In this document: positions 39,855-47,404 of the stretch, piece after piece | Position numbering within the stretch: the first letter of the stretch is position 1 | Layout of the letters: every line of letters starts with the position of its first letter | NCBI GenBank assembly: GCA_963735025.1 | Contig: CAVTJG010000008.1 | Span: 62,001-126,000, forward strand | Source of the DNA: JAABRB01 sp963735025 | GTDB lineage: Bacteria > Pseudomonadota > Gammaproteobacteria > Burkholderiales > SG8-39 | Length of the DNA: 64,000 bases | Direction of reading: 5' to 3' | Position numbers and translations under genes: made by a program | The notes under the pieces: model-generated | What the model saw: the letters and a program-made list of their open reading frames with translations, nothing else | Database searches by the model: none | What the model was told of the DNA's origin: nothing

Positions 39855-40208
39855 ATGGGCAGGCTTTCCACTCACGTCCTCGACACCCGCACGGGCACGC
39901 CCGCAGCAGGCATGCGCATCGAGTTTTCGGTGCTCGAGAAGGGGAGCTGGCAAAAGCTGAAAGCAATCGAAACCAACGCGGATGGGCGCACCGACGAGCC
40001 CCTGATGGCCGGGGACGCGATGCGCACCGGCGAATTCAAGATCGTCTTTCACGTAGCAGAGTACTTCCGCGGCCAGGGCGTCGCGCTACCCGAGCCACCG
40101 TTCCTCGATCGCGTGCCGATCCGTTTCGGCATCTCGGATGCGAACGCGCACTATCATGTCCCGCTCCTCTGCACGCCCTGGAGCTACTCCACCTACCGCG
40201 GAAGCTGA
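39855..40208 (+). CDS. uraH: 5-hydroxyisourate hydrolase
   Basis: Transthyretin-related enzyme hydrolysing 5-hydroxyisourate to OHCU. All catalytic features are visible: N-terminal STHVLDT histidine, arginine in ADGRTDEPL, histidine in AHYHVPLL, and the C-terminal YRGS tetrapeptide. 117 aa. The ATG at 39855 follows GGAGG. It acts between PuuD and UraD, both encoded here, so the full path from urate to allantoin is present. Confidence 0.96.
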   Translation: MGRLSTHVLDTRTGTPAAGMRIEFSVLEKGSWQKLKAIETNADGRTDEPLMAGDAMRTGEFKIVFHVAEYFRGQGVALPEPPFLDRVPIRFGISDANAHYHVPLLCTPWSYSTYRGS

Positions 40209-40271
40209 GGACTCTCGCCGGGCGGTTCGCCGGGCTGACAAAGGAGCTGCGCTGAGATACGCTCGTCGGCC

Positions 40272-41290
40272 GTGAAGGCCTCTCCTCCCCGCCTTGCCCG
40301 CCGCCGCGCCCTTGCCGTGCTCGGAGCCCTCGCGCTGTCCGGCTGTGCGAGCAAGGCACCGAGTCGCCCCGAGGCGGGGCCGATCGCAGCGATGTTTCTC
40401 GGCGAGATCGACGATGGCGGCTTCGTGGAAGCCGGGTACCGGGGCCTCTCCGGGCAGGCAGCGAGCTGGGCATACCCGTGCGACACGTCGCCGGCGTTCC
40501 GGCCGAGCGCGAGCGGATGCTCGCCGAGCTCCGCGTGCTGGCCGCCTCCGATGCAACGCTGGTGATCGGCTTCGGCGCCGCGACGAGCGAGCCGATCCAG
40601 CGGGTCGCCTGGGAATTCCCGGAGCAGCGCTTCGTCGCGATCCAGGGCACGCTGACGCGCCCGAATCTCGCCGTGTACGCGGTGGCGCCGGAGCAATCGG
40701 CCTGGCTGGCCGGCGCGCTGGCCGGATTCCTCACGCAAACGAACGTCGTCGGACACCTCGCGGGCGAGCGCAGTGACCTCGCACAGCACGTTCGGGCAGG
40801 CCTGTATGCCGGGCTGAAGAGCGCGCGGCCGGAGGCGCGCCTGCTCTCGAGCTTCACGGGTTCCGATGCCGATGCGTCGCTTGCACGGAAGATCGCGCTG
40901 GCGCAGATCGGCGCCGGCGCGGACGTCGTCTTCACGATGCTCGGCGCCGGGCGCAGCGGAGCGACCGCGGCGTGTCAGGAGCGCGGCGTGAAGCAGATCG
41001 GCAGCGTGCGGGACTGGGTAGCGGTCGAGCCCGATGCGTACGTGGCTGCGGCGGTTGCCGATCCCGGTTATGCGATCGAGATGGCTGTGCGCGATCTGCG
41101 CGACAATCTGCTCAAGGGTGACATCATCAAGCGATACGGGGTGCACTATCCGGAGGCTGTGCGCCTCGCGCTCGGCAGCAGCGTGCCGGCTGAAACGAGC
41201 GCGCGTCTTGAACGCTATCGCGAGCGGATCGCGGTGGGCGGGATCGTGATTCCCACGCTTTATGGCGGTGCCGAATTCGCACCAGGATGA
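40272..41290 (+). CDS. BMP family lipoprotein, putative purine/nucleoside binding (one frameshift)
   Basis: Second BMP/PnrA-type binding protein. A GTG start at 40272 gives a basic N-terminus and a lipobox LALSGC, predicting an acylated periplasmic lipoprotein. The BMP domain begins with GPIAAMFLGEIDDGGFVEAG. Near 40466 the frame changes, best explained by one missing base, joining to ELGIPVRHVAGVPAERERML; the corrected length is 340 codons. Later motifs are VFTMLGAGRSGATAACQERG and QIGSVRDWVAVEPD. It has no ABC subunits of its own here and lies between uraH and a uraH-like gene, so it may feed the importer at 28-33 kb or serve as a sensor. Confidence 0.85.
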
Positions 41291-41339
41291 CGGCCGCCCC
41301 AGTGCGCGATGCGCACCGATTTGACCAGGAGAGTCTCAA

Positions 41340-41699
41340 GTGTCTGTGACCGGCGGAATCTCAATCCACGTCGTGGACGTCTCGCGCGGCGTGGTCGCGG
41401 CCTGGATGCGGGTCGAGGTCTACCGGTTCGAGCCGGAGCGCACGCTGATCGCGAGCGGCATCGTGAGCGCGAAGGGCCTCGTCGAGGAACCCGCGTTCGC
41501 GAACGCGTTTGCACCGGGCCAATACGAGGCGCTGTTCCACGTGGGCGCGTACTACCGTGCGGTCGGCGTGGCGCTCCCGGACGTGCCTTTCCTCGACGTC
41601 GTTTCGTACCGATTCGGTATCGCGGACGCCGCGCAGCATTACCATCTCCCGATGAAGGTGACCCCCTGGGGATTCTCCTGCTTCCGCGGCGGTGCGTGA
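41340..41699 (+). CDS. Divergent transthyretin-like (HIU hydrolase family) paralogue
   Basis: A 119-aa transthyretin-fold protein clearly related to the uraH product. It keeps the N-terminal histidine (SIHVVDV) and the second histidine (AQHYHLPMKV). The catalytic arginine position of ADGRTDEPL is replaced by leucine in SAKGLVEEPA, and the conserved YRGS end is FRGGA. It is therefore unlikely to be a conventional hydroxyisourate hydrolase. Start GTG at 41340. It follows the BMP lipoprotein by 49 nt and sits in the purine region, suggesting a related ligand or substrate. Confidence 0.85.
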   Translation: MSVTGGISIHVVDVSRGVVAAWMRVEVYRFEPERTLIASGIVSAKGLVEEPAFANAFAPGQYEALFHVGAYYRAVGVALPDVPFLDVVSYRFGIADAAQHYHLPMKVTPWGFSCFRGGA

Positions 41700-41749
41700 C
41701 GCCGCGATTCGTTCGCCGCGACGGTCGTTGATCCGACAGCACGCCCGCA

Positions 41750-42931
41750 ATGAACGCAGCGTTGCGCGCCGCGCTTTTGCTCAACCTCGTGCAGGTGTTC
41801 ACTGCGCTGAGCTTCCTCACCGTGCCGGTGCTCGCACCGGCGATCGGCGCCGACCTCGGTGTGCCCACCACGCTCCTGGGGGCCTACTCGGCGATTCTCT
41901 GGATCGGCGGACTCGCGAGCTCCCTCGCTGCGGGCAGCATCATCGGAAGACTCGGCGCGTTGCGAACATCGCAGGCATGCCTGGTGTTCTGCGCCGCGGG
42001 TCTTGCGGCGGGCGCGCAGGGATCGCTTGCGGCCCTGGCCGCGCTGCCGCTGCTCGTGGGGTTCGGCTGCGGAGTGGAAACCCCGTCCAGCTCGCAGCTC
42101 CTCGCGCGCGTGACGCCGCCGGATCGGCGCCCGTTCATCTTCTCGCTCAAGCAGACCGGCGTTCAACTCGGCGGGATGTTGACGGGCATCGTGCAGCCCG
42201 CACTGCTGCCTTGGCTCGGGTGGCGCGGCGCGCTAGCTGGCGGGGCCGTTCTCGCGCTTGCCTACGCATTCGCGCTGGAGCCGTTTCGTCGCACCTACGA
42301 TGCACCTGCCGCCGCCCCGCGCGCCCCGCATGTCGCCGCGATCATCGCGCTCCTCAGGCAGGTGATCGTCACGCCCGCCATGCGCCAGCTTGCGATCGCG
42401 TCCTTCGGCTTTCACGCCATGCAGATCGCCCTCAACGGATTTCTCGTGAGCTTTCTCGTCGCGAGCGCCGGGAAATCGCTCGCGACCGCCGGCGCCCTGC
42501 TCGCCGCCGCTCAGTTCGGCGGGTTTCTGGGGCGTCTGGGCTCCGGTGCGCTGGCAGGGCATCGACTTCCGGCGCGCCCGCTGCTCGCGGGCATGGGATT
42601 CGCGATGTCCGCCGCGGCAGTGTTGGTTGGTCTGGCCGGACCCTCCATGTCGCTCGAGGTCCTCGCGGGAGCCTGTATCCTGTTCGGCATCGCTTCGAGC
42701 GGCTGGAACGGCGTGTTCTTCGCCGAGATCGTGCGCGAAGCGCCGGTGGAGGAAGTCGGTCACGTCACCGGTGGAATGCTCATCACGGCGTATGCCGGCT
42801 TGATCGTCGGCCCGCTCGCCTTCGGAGCTGTCGCCGAGGCCACTTCGTATGGCATTGCCTATGCCTTCATCGCGCTATGGTCGTGTGCCGGCGCGTTCGT
42901 GCTGCTCGGGCGTCCGAAGATCGGAAACTAG
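41750..42931 (+). CDS. MFS transporter, 12-TM
   Basis: Major facilitator of 393 aa with alternating hydrophobic segments and an MFS-like loop after helix 2 (GSIIGRLGALRTSQACLV). RVTPPDRRPFIFSLKQTGVQ is seen in the CynX/NimT-like and related MFS subfamilies. Start ATG at 41750 with a weak ribosome site. The substrate cannot be told from sequence; its position at the edge of the purine block makes a purine catabolite possible. Confidence 0.85.
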   Translation: MNAALRAALLLNLVQVFTALSFLTVPVLAPAIGADLGVPTTLLGAYSAILWIGGLASSLAAGSIIGRLGALRTSQACLVFCAAGLAAGAQGSLAALAALPLLVGFGCGVETPSSSQLLARVTPPDRRPFIFSLKQTGVQLGGMLTGIVQPALLPWLGWRGALAGGAVLALAYAFALEPFRRTYDAPAAAPRAPHVAAIIALLRQVIVTPAMRQLAIASFGFHAMQIALNGFLVSFLVASAGKSLATAGALLAAAQFGGFLGRLGSGALAGHRLPARPLLAGMGFAMSAAAVLVGLAGPSMSLEVLAGACILFGIASSGWNGVFFAEIVREAPVEEVGHVTGGMLITAYAGLIVGPLAFGAVAEATSYGIAYAFIALWSCAGAFVLLGRPKIGN

Positions 42932-43018
42932 GCGCGAACGACTGGCTCGCGCGATAGAATCATCCCAGTCCGTGTGCCGCTCGCGCCGCACCGCTCCAAC
43001 CTCCCGAGGAACAATCCC

Positions 43019-43504
43019 ATGCCGTCATTCGACATCACCTCCGAAGTCAACCAGATGGAGCTCAAGAACGCGATCGATCAGGCCAACAAGGAGATCACCA
43101 ATCGCTTCGATTTCAAGGGTTCCGACGCGCGCGTGGAGCTCAGCGACCTGACCTTGACCTTGCATGCCGACGACGAATTCAAGCTCAAGCAGGTGATGGA
43201 TCTGCTCGTGGCGAGATGCGCCAAGCGCAACGTCGACGTGCGCGCTTTCGATCCGAAGGAAATCGAGAAGGCGAGCGGGAACAAGGTCAGGCAGGTCGTC
43301 AACGTCCGGAACGGGATCGAGCAGGACACATCCAAGCGGATCGTCAAGCTCGTGAAGGAATCGAAGCTCAAGGCCCAGGCATCGATCCAGGGCGCCGCGG
43401 TACGCGTGACCGGCGGGAAGAAAGACGACTTGCAGGAGGTCATTCAACTCGTCCGCAAGTCGGTCACCGACATCCCGCTGCAGTTCGGCAACTTCCGCGA
43501 CTGA
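43019..43504 (+). CDS. yajQ: YajQ family (UPF0234) nucleotide-binding protein
   Basis: Small two-domain protein of 161 aa with the highly conserved N-terminus MPSFDITSEVNQMELKNAID, EITNRFDFKGSDARVEL and C-terminal VTDIPLQFGNFRD. Members of the family bind nucleotides, and a Xanthomonas member is reported to bind cyclic di-GMP. It stands alone on the plus strand, convergent with the 203-aa protein gene. Confidence 0.95.
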   Translation: MPSFDITSEVNQMELKNAIDQANKEITNRFDFKGSDARVELSDLTLTLHADDEFKLKQVMDLLVARCAKRNVDVRAFDPKEIEKASGNKVRQVVNVRNGIEQDTSKRIVKLVKESKLKAQASIQGAAVRVTGGKKDDLQEVIQLVRKSVTDIPLQFGNFRD

Positions 43505-43521
43505 CCTGGCGGGCGGGCTCG

Positions 43522-44133
43522 CTAGCGCGCTCCGGCGCAGCCATCCATGACATTGGTCACCGGCGCCGACGCCTGGCTGGCCTGAAACTGCGCATAGACG
43601 CGCTTGTCCCGGTTGACCGGATCCTGCACGGTCACGACGACCAGCACCGCGCCGAGAATCATCGCGTCGGTGAGCCACTTCACCTCGTTGCGGCCGACGA
43701 GCGGCGCGCTCAGCGTGAACGCAAAGCTTCCGTCTTCGAGAAAGTGCCCGGACATCGCAGTGGACACCGAGACGTCCCGCCGCAGTGCGACGACGCGAAT
43801 GGTCGCGAGCTTGCGCTGCAAAGCGGGAGCATCCGGGCCCTCGAACGCCGTAAAGTTGAAGCCGCTGATCACGTTGGCACGCCTGATCACGTAGACGATG
43901 CTCGCAGTGGCATCGGCCCCCGGCTGGCAACGCACTTCCAGCCGCATCGCGACCTGCCCTCCGGGCGTGCGCCCCTGGGCATAGGTACTCGCGGATCGCG
44001 CCCCGTCGACGCTCTCGACATAGCGCCAGCTCACGGCCGCGTGACCGGCTCCGCTCGCAAACAGGAGGGCCGCGGCGAGAGCCGTACGGGACATCTGCCG
44101 GACGATTCGCAAGGCTCGCATGGTTGTCCTCAC
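43522..44133 (-). CDS. Hypothetical secreted protein, 203 aa
   Basis: I do not recognise a family. After a basic start (MRTTMRALRIVRQMSR) it has a clear signal peptide, TALAAALLFASGAGHAA, so it should be periplasmic. The mature part is beta-rich (VSWRYVESVDGARSASTYAQ), with a hydrophobic stretch AMILGAVLVVVTVQD and two cysteines (VRCQPG and MDGCAGAR) that could form a disulfide. Start GTG at 44133 overlaps the upstream amidotransferase stop (GTGA); ATG 44121 is an alternative. Confidence 0.75.
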   Translation of the reverse strand: MRTTMRALRIVRQMSRTALAAALLFASGAGHAAVSWRYVESVDGARSASTYAQGRTPGGQVAMRLEVRCQPGADATASIVYVIRRANVISGFNFTAFEGPDAPALQRKLATIRVVALRRDVSVSTAMSGHFLEDGSFAFTLSAPLVGRNEVKWLTDAMILGAVLVVVTVQDPVNRDKRVYAQFQASQASAPVTNVMDGCAGAR

Positions 44134-44837
44134 GTGGCGAGTCCCTCGATCCAGCGATCGTAGAGCCGATCGGCCACCTCGTGCAGCGCAACGAGGCGTT
44201 CGTCAATCCGCTCTTCCATCTCCGCCGCGGATTGCACCGCCGGGCTCGATTGCGACGCTTCCAGGTCCCGTTTCGCGCTCAGGCACCATGCGCGGATCAG
44301 CTCCGCGGTCATCTCCACGTGACATTGCATGGCGAGGTGTGGCCCGACGGCGAACGCCTGATTCTCGCAATGTGCGTTGGAGGCAATCCGCGTGGCGCCA
44401 GCAGGAAGCGTGAAGGTTTCACCATGCCAATGAAAACTCTCGAACGTGCGCACATCGCCGAACCAGTGCCGCGCCGTGTCGTTGCGCGCCACGTCGACGC
44501 ATCCCCAACCGATCTCCTTGACCGGATTGAGCGAGACCGTGCCGCCGAGCGCGCGGGCCATCAGCTGGCTGCCGAGGCAATGTCCGAGCGCAGGCACCTC
44601 CGCACCCACTGCCCTGCGCACGAGCTCCAGCACTTCGGGAATCCACGGCAGATCATCGTTCACACTCATCGGGCCACCCATGCACACGATGCCCGAAAAA
44701 GCGCGCGGATTCCCAGGCACTTTTTCCGTTTCGTCGACCCGAATGAGGGTCCAGGGCACACCCTTTCGGTCCAGGTATGCGCCAAAATAACCCGGACCCT
44801 CGTTCCGGTGGTATCTCAGTATGGCGATCGGCTTCAT
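44130..44837 (-). CDS. Class I glutamine amidotransferase (GMP synthase-like GATase domain)
   Basis: Stand-alone amidotransferase domain of 235 aa. The nucleophilic cysteine is in PALGHCLGSQLMARAL (G-x-C-x-G), the oxyanion strand in FSGIVCMGGPMSVNDD, and the catalytic histidine and glutamate in MQCHVEM. The family hydrolyses gamma-glutamyl amides or glutamine, as in YxiR/GuaA-related proteins. Start ATG at 44837 (MKPIAILRYHRNEGPGYFGA). Coupled by GTGA overlap to the secreted 203-aa gene. Confidence 0.88.
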   Translation of the reverse strand: MKPIAILRYHRNEGPGYFGAYLDRKGVPWTLIRVDETEKVPGNPRAFSGIVCMGGPMSVNDDLPWIPEVLELVRRAVGAEVPALGHCLGSQLMARALGGTVSLNPVKEIGWGCVDVARNDTARHWFGDVRTFESFHWHGETFTLPAGATRIASNAHCENQAFAVGPHLAMQCHVEMTAELIRAWCLSAKRDLEASQSSPAVQSAAEMEERIDERLVALHEVADRLYDRWIEGLAT

Positions 44838-44921
44838 AATTCCGATTGCAGTGCAATATTGGCCCTGTGTTGCTCGACAGTGCGATGGTGCTGCGATCAA
44901 AACGCGGCAGGATAGGTGCTC

Positions 44922-45563
44922 ATGCTCATGCGCGCGAAGCTTATTGTAACCTTGGTCCTCCTGGCGACCGCCCATACGGCGCTCGCCGTGGACGTGCGCG
45001 TGGTCGGGCTTTTCGGAAGCAAGGCAGTCGTCAGCATCGACGGCGCCGCGCCATCCACCATGCGAATCGGGCAACGCGGCGCGGGCGGCGTGCAGTTGCT
45101 TGCGGTCGAGGGCGAAACGGCAATTTTCGCGATCGACGGTCAGCGCCGGTCGATCCGCATGGGCCAGCCCTACGTCTCGAAATCATCGGGCGGCGCACAG
45201 ACGGTTCGCCTGAGCGCAGACGCGAATGGGCATTACATGGCCAACGGCTCGGTGAACGGAACGTCGATAAGATTTCTCGTCGATACCGGCGCAACCATGG
45301 TCGCGCTACCGGCGCAGATGGCCAGCCGGGCAGGCATCAAGTATTCCGGTGCGCCGAAAGGGATGGTCCAGACCGCTGGCGGTCCGACGACTGCCTACAA
45401 GGTGAAACTCGATACCGTGACCATCGGTGATGTCACGCTGAACAACGTGGACGCCGTCGTGATCGATCGCGGCCTCAACGTCCCGCTGCTCGGCATGACA
45501 TTTCTCAGCCGGATGGATATCCAGCACGACGGCGGGTTGATGGTCCTGAAGAAGCGCTTCTAG
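44922..45563 (+). CDS. Retropepsin-like aspartic protease, periplasmic (TIGR02281-like)
   Basis: Clan AA single-domain aspartic protease with the active-site motif FLVDTGATMVALP and a C-terminal VPLLGMTFLSRMDIQHDGG flap/dimer region. A signal peptide (LIVTLVLLATAHTALA) directs export. I start at ATG 44922; GTG 44916 and ATG 44928 are nearby options. About 213 aa. It converges with a paralogue across a perfect terminator. The natural substrate is unknown. Confidence 0.85.
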   Translation: MLMRAKLIVTLVLLATAHTALAVDVRVVGLFGSKAVVSIDGAAPSTMRIGQRGAGGVQLLAVEGETAIFAIDGQRRSIRMGQPYVSKSSGGAQTVRLSADANGHYMANGSVNGTSIRFLVDTGATMVALPAQMASRAGIKYSGAPKGMVQTAGGPTTAYKVKLDTVTIGDVTLNNVDAVVIDRGLNVPLLGMTFLSRMDIQHDGGLMVLKKRF

Positions 45564-45604
45564 CCGCCCGCTTCGGGGGCGCCTCGCCAGGTAGGTCACG
45601 AACA

Positions 45605-45628
45605 GGAGGGAACCGGCTGGTTCCCTCC
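45605..45628. terminator. Bidirectional hairpin between the two retropepsin genes
   Basis: GGAGGGAACC, GGCT loop, GGTTCCCTCC: a perfect 10-bp stem 41 nt after one stop and 44 nt before the other, between convergent genes. No strong T-run on either side. Confidence 0.7.
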
Positions 45629-45672
45629 CGTTACCCTCCTTCCCGCTGAGCGAGACCGCACGCTGTTGCGTG

Positions 45673-46304
45673 TCACCTGCGCTGCGTGAGCGTCAACGTG
45701 TCGCCGGCACGGTGCCACTCCACGCCGTTCAGGAAGCTCGTGCCGATCACCACCGCCTCGAGTCCGTCCGCGCCGCCCGCCATCACCACGCCGTCGACGT
45801 TGTAGAGCGTGATGTCTCCGACGCGGATGCTCGCCAGACTGACGCGATAGCCGGCGCGGACGCCCCCCGCCGTCTTGATGTTGACGCGCTGTCCCTCGCC
45901 GTACTGGATCCCCATTCGCTCGGCCTGCTCGGCCGGAATCGCCACGAACGTAGCGCCGGTGTCGATGAGCACTGGCATGGCTGCGCCATTGATGAATGCG
46001 GTCGTCCAGAAGTGTCCCGCGCGATCGGCCCTGATCGAGGCCTTGGGCGCATTGGTTCCGCCGAGCGTGAACACGAACTGCCGCCCCTCGATCTCGATGA
46101 GCGCCTCGCTGCGCGTCGCAGAAACCAGCCGCACACCTTCGGGAGACGTCTGGCCGCTGCGCAGCGAACGGATGACCGAGCCGTTGATCACGACATCCGC
46201 GCGATCCAGCCCGAGCGACATGACCATCACAGTCGGGGCGGCGAATGCGGCGGGCGAAGCCGCCAGGAAAGTGCGGCGAACAGCGCCGCGAGAAGGCACT
46301 TCAC
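45673..46304 (-). CDS. Second retropepsin-like aspartic protease, periplasmic (one frameshift)
   Basis: Paralogue of the protease at 44922-45563. It has the active-site motif MPVLIDTGATFVAIPAEQ and the C-terminal LEAVVIGTSFLNGVEWHRAG. From the GTG at 46304 a good signal peptide (KCLLAALFAALS, then LAASPAAFAAP) is obtained if one base is missing near 46265, giving 211 codons. The uncorrected alternative starts at ATG 46332 with an arginine-rich N-terminus. It is arranged tail to tail with its paralogue, suggesting an inverted duplication or long-standing pair. Confidence 0.8.
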
Positions 46305-46340
46305 CGGGTCGGCGACGTTCGATAGAGGCCAACGGTCCCT

Positions 46341-46409
46341 CAAGTCGGGATATACAAGGGGCTTGCCCCTTGCTCGTTCCGGGGGATTTACAAGGGGCCT
46401 CCCGACTTG
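46341..46409. repeat. Dispersed palindromic repeat, family 2, flanked by a 10-bp inverted repeat
   Basis: Outer arms CAAGTCGGGA and TCCCGACTTG are perfect inverted repeats around CAAGGGGCTTGCCCCTTG and a half unit GATTTACAAGGGGCC. Read on the minus strand the units are CCCCTTGTAAATCCCCC and CAAGGGGCAAGCCCCTTGTA followed by TATCCC. The same unit occurs twice at 54558-54629. It lies between folE2 and the second retropepsin gene. Confidence 0.75.
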
Positions 46410-46486
46410 CTGATTCGAAAGGCTTTGACCCAGCACGCCCGCGCGGTTTGCTCGAAGCGCCTGAGCGAGCGCTCTACCGCGGCCTA

Positions 46487-47299
46487 TTACCCTTCACGGC
46501 GAGACTTGTCTCGCTCGATCAGCGCGTAGGCCGAGTGGTTGTGAATGCTCTCGAAGTTCTCGGACTCGACCTGGTACCACTCGATCCGATCGTCCTTGTT
46601 GAGCGCTGCGGCGACGTCCCGCACCATGTCCTCGACGAACTTCGGATTGTCGTAGGCGCGCTCGGTGACGTACTTCTCGTCCGGCCGCTTCAGCAGGCCG
46701 TAGAGCTCGCACGATGCGCCCCGCTCGGCCAGTTCGACGATCTCCTCGATCCAGACGAATCCGCGCGTGCGCGCAACGATCGTGATGTGCGAGCGCTGGT
46801 TGTGCGCGCCCCGCTCGGAAATCTCCTTCGAGCACGGGCAGAGGCTCTGCACCGGGACCACCACCTTCATCTCGAAGTGCGGCTTGCCCCGTGCGATCTC
46901 CCCGACGAACGTCACGTCGTAGTCCATCAGGCTCTGCACCCCGGATACCGGTGCCGACTTGTTGATGAAGTACGGGAAGCTCATCTCGACGTGTCCCGAT
47001 TCCGCCTCGAGCCGCTCGACCATCTCTAGCAGCATCGTCTGAAACGTCTCGACGGAGATCTCGCGCTCGTGGGCGTTCAGTATTTCCACGAATCGCGACA
47101 TGTGGGTGCCCTTGAATTGATGCGGCAGCCCGACGTACATGTTGAACGTCGCGATGGTGTGCTGTACGCCGCCGCCGCGCTCTGCGACCCGCACCGGATG
47201 GCGTATCGCCTTGATGCCGACCTTGTCGATCGCGAGCCGGCGCGTGTCCGCAGCGCTCTGGACATCGGGAATGGCGGTCGTGGGAAGGCGGGTGTTCAT
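46487..47299 (-). CDS. folE2: GTP cyclohydrolase FolE2 (type IB)
   Basis: First enzyme of tetrahydrofolate/queuosine precursor synthesis, converting GTP to 7,8-dihydroneopterin triphosphate. Family motifs are AIPDVQSAADTRRLAIDKVG, the metal-site cysteine in PVQSLCPCSKEISERGAHNQ, and the catalytic histidine region ENFESIHNHSAYAL. 270 aa, typical. Type IB enzymes accept several divalent metals, which in other bacteria lets them work under zinc limitation. I see no Zur box upstream. Confidence 0.95.
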   Translation of the reverse strand: MNTRLPTTAIPDVQSAADTRRLAIDKVGIKAIRHPVRVAERGGGVQHTIATFNMYVGLPHQFKGTHMSRFVEILNAHEREISVETFQTMLLEMVERLEAESGHVEMSFPYFINKSAPVSGVQSLMDYDVTFVGEIARGKPHFEMKVVVPVQSLCPCSKEISERGAHNQRSHITIVARTRGFVWIEEIVELAERGASCELYGLLKRPDEKYVTERAYDNPKFVEDMVRDVAAALNKDDRIEWYQVESENFESIHNHSAYALIERDKSRREG

Positions 47300-47404
47300 G
47301 CGCGCGGCAGTTGAAACGCGGGAAACGTAAAACGACTCGAAAAGTCGGACGATTCTAGCATAGGGCTCTCCGGCTTTCCCCGCCCCGGCTCCTCCGCGCG
47401 CGCA

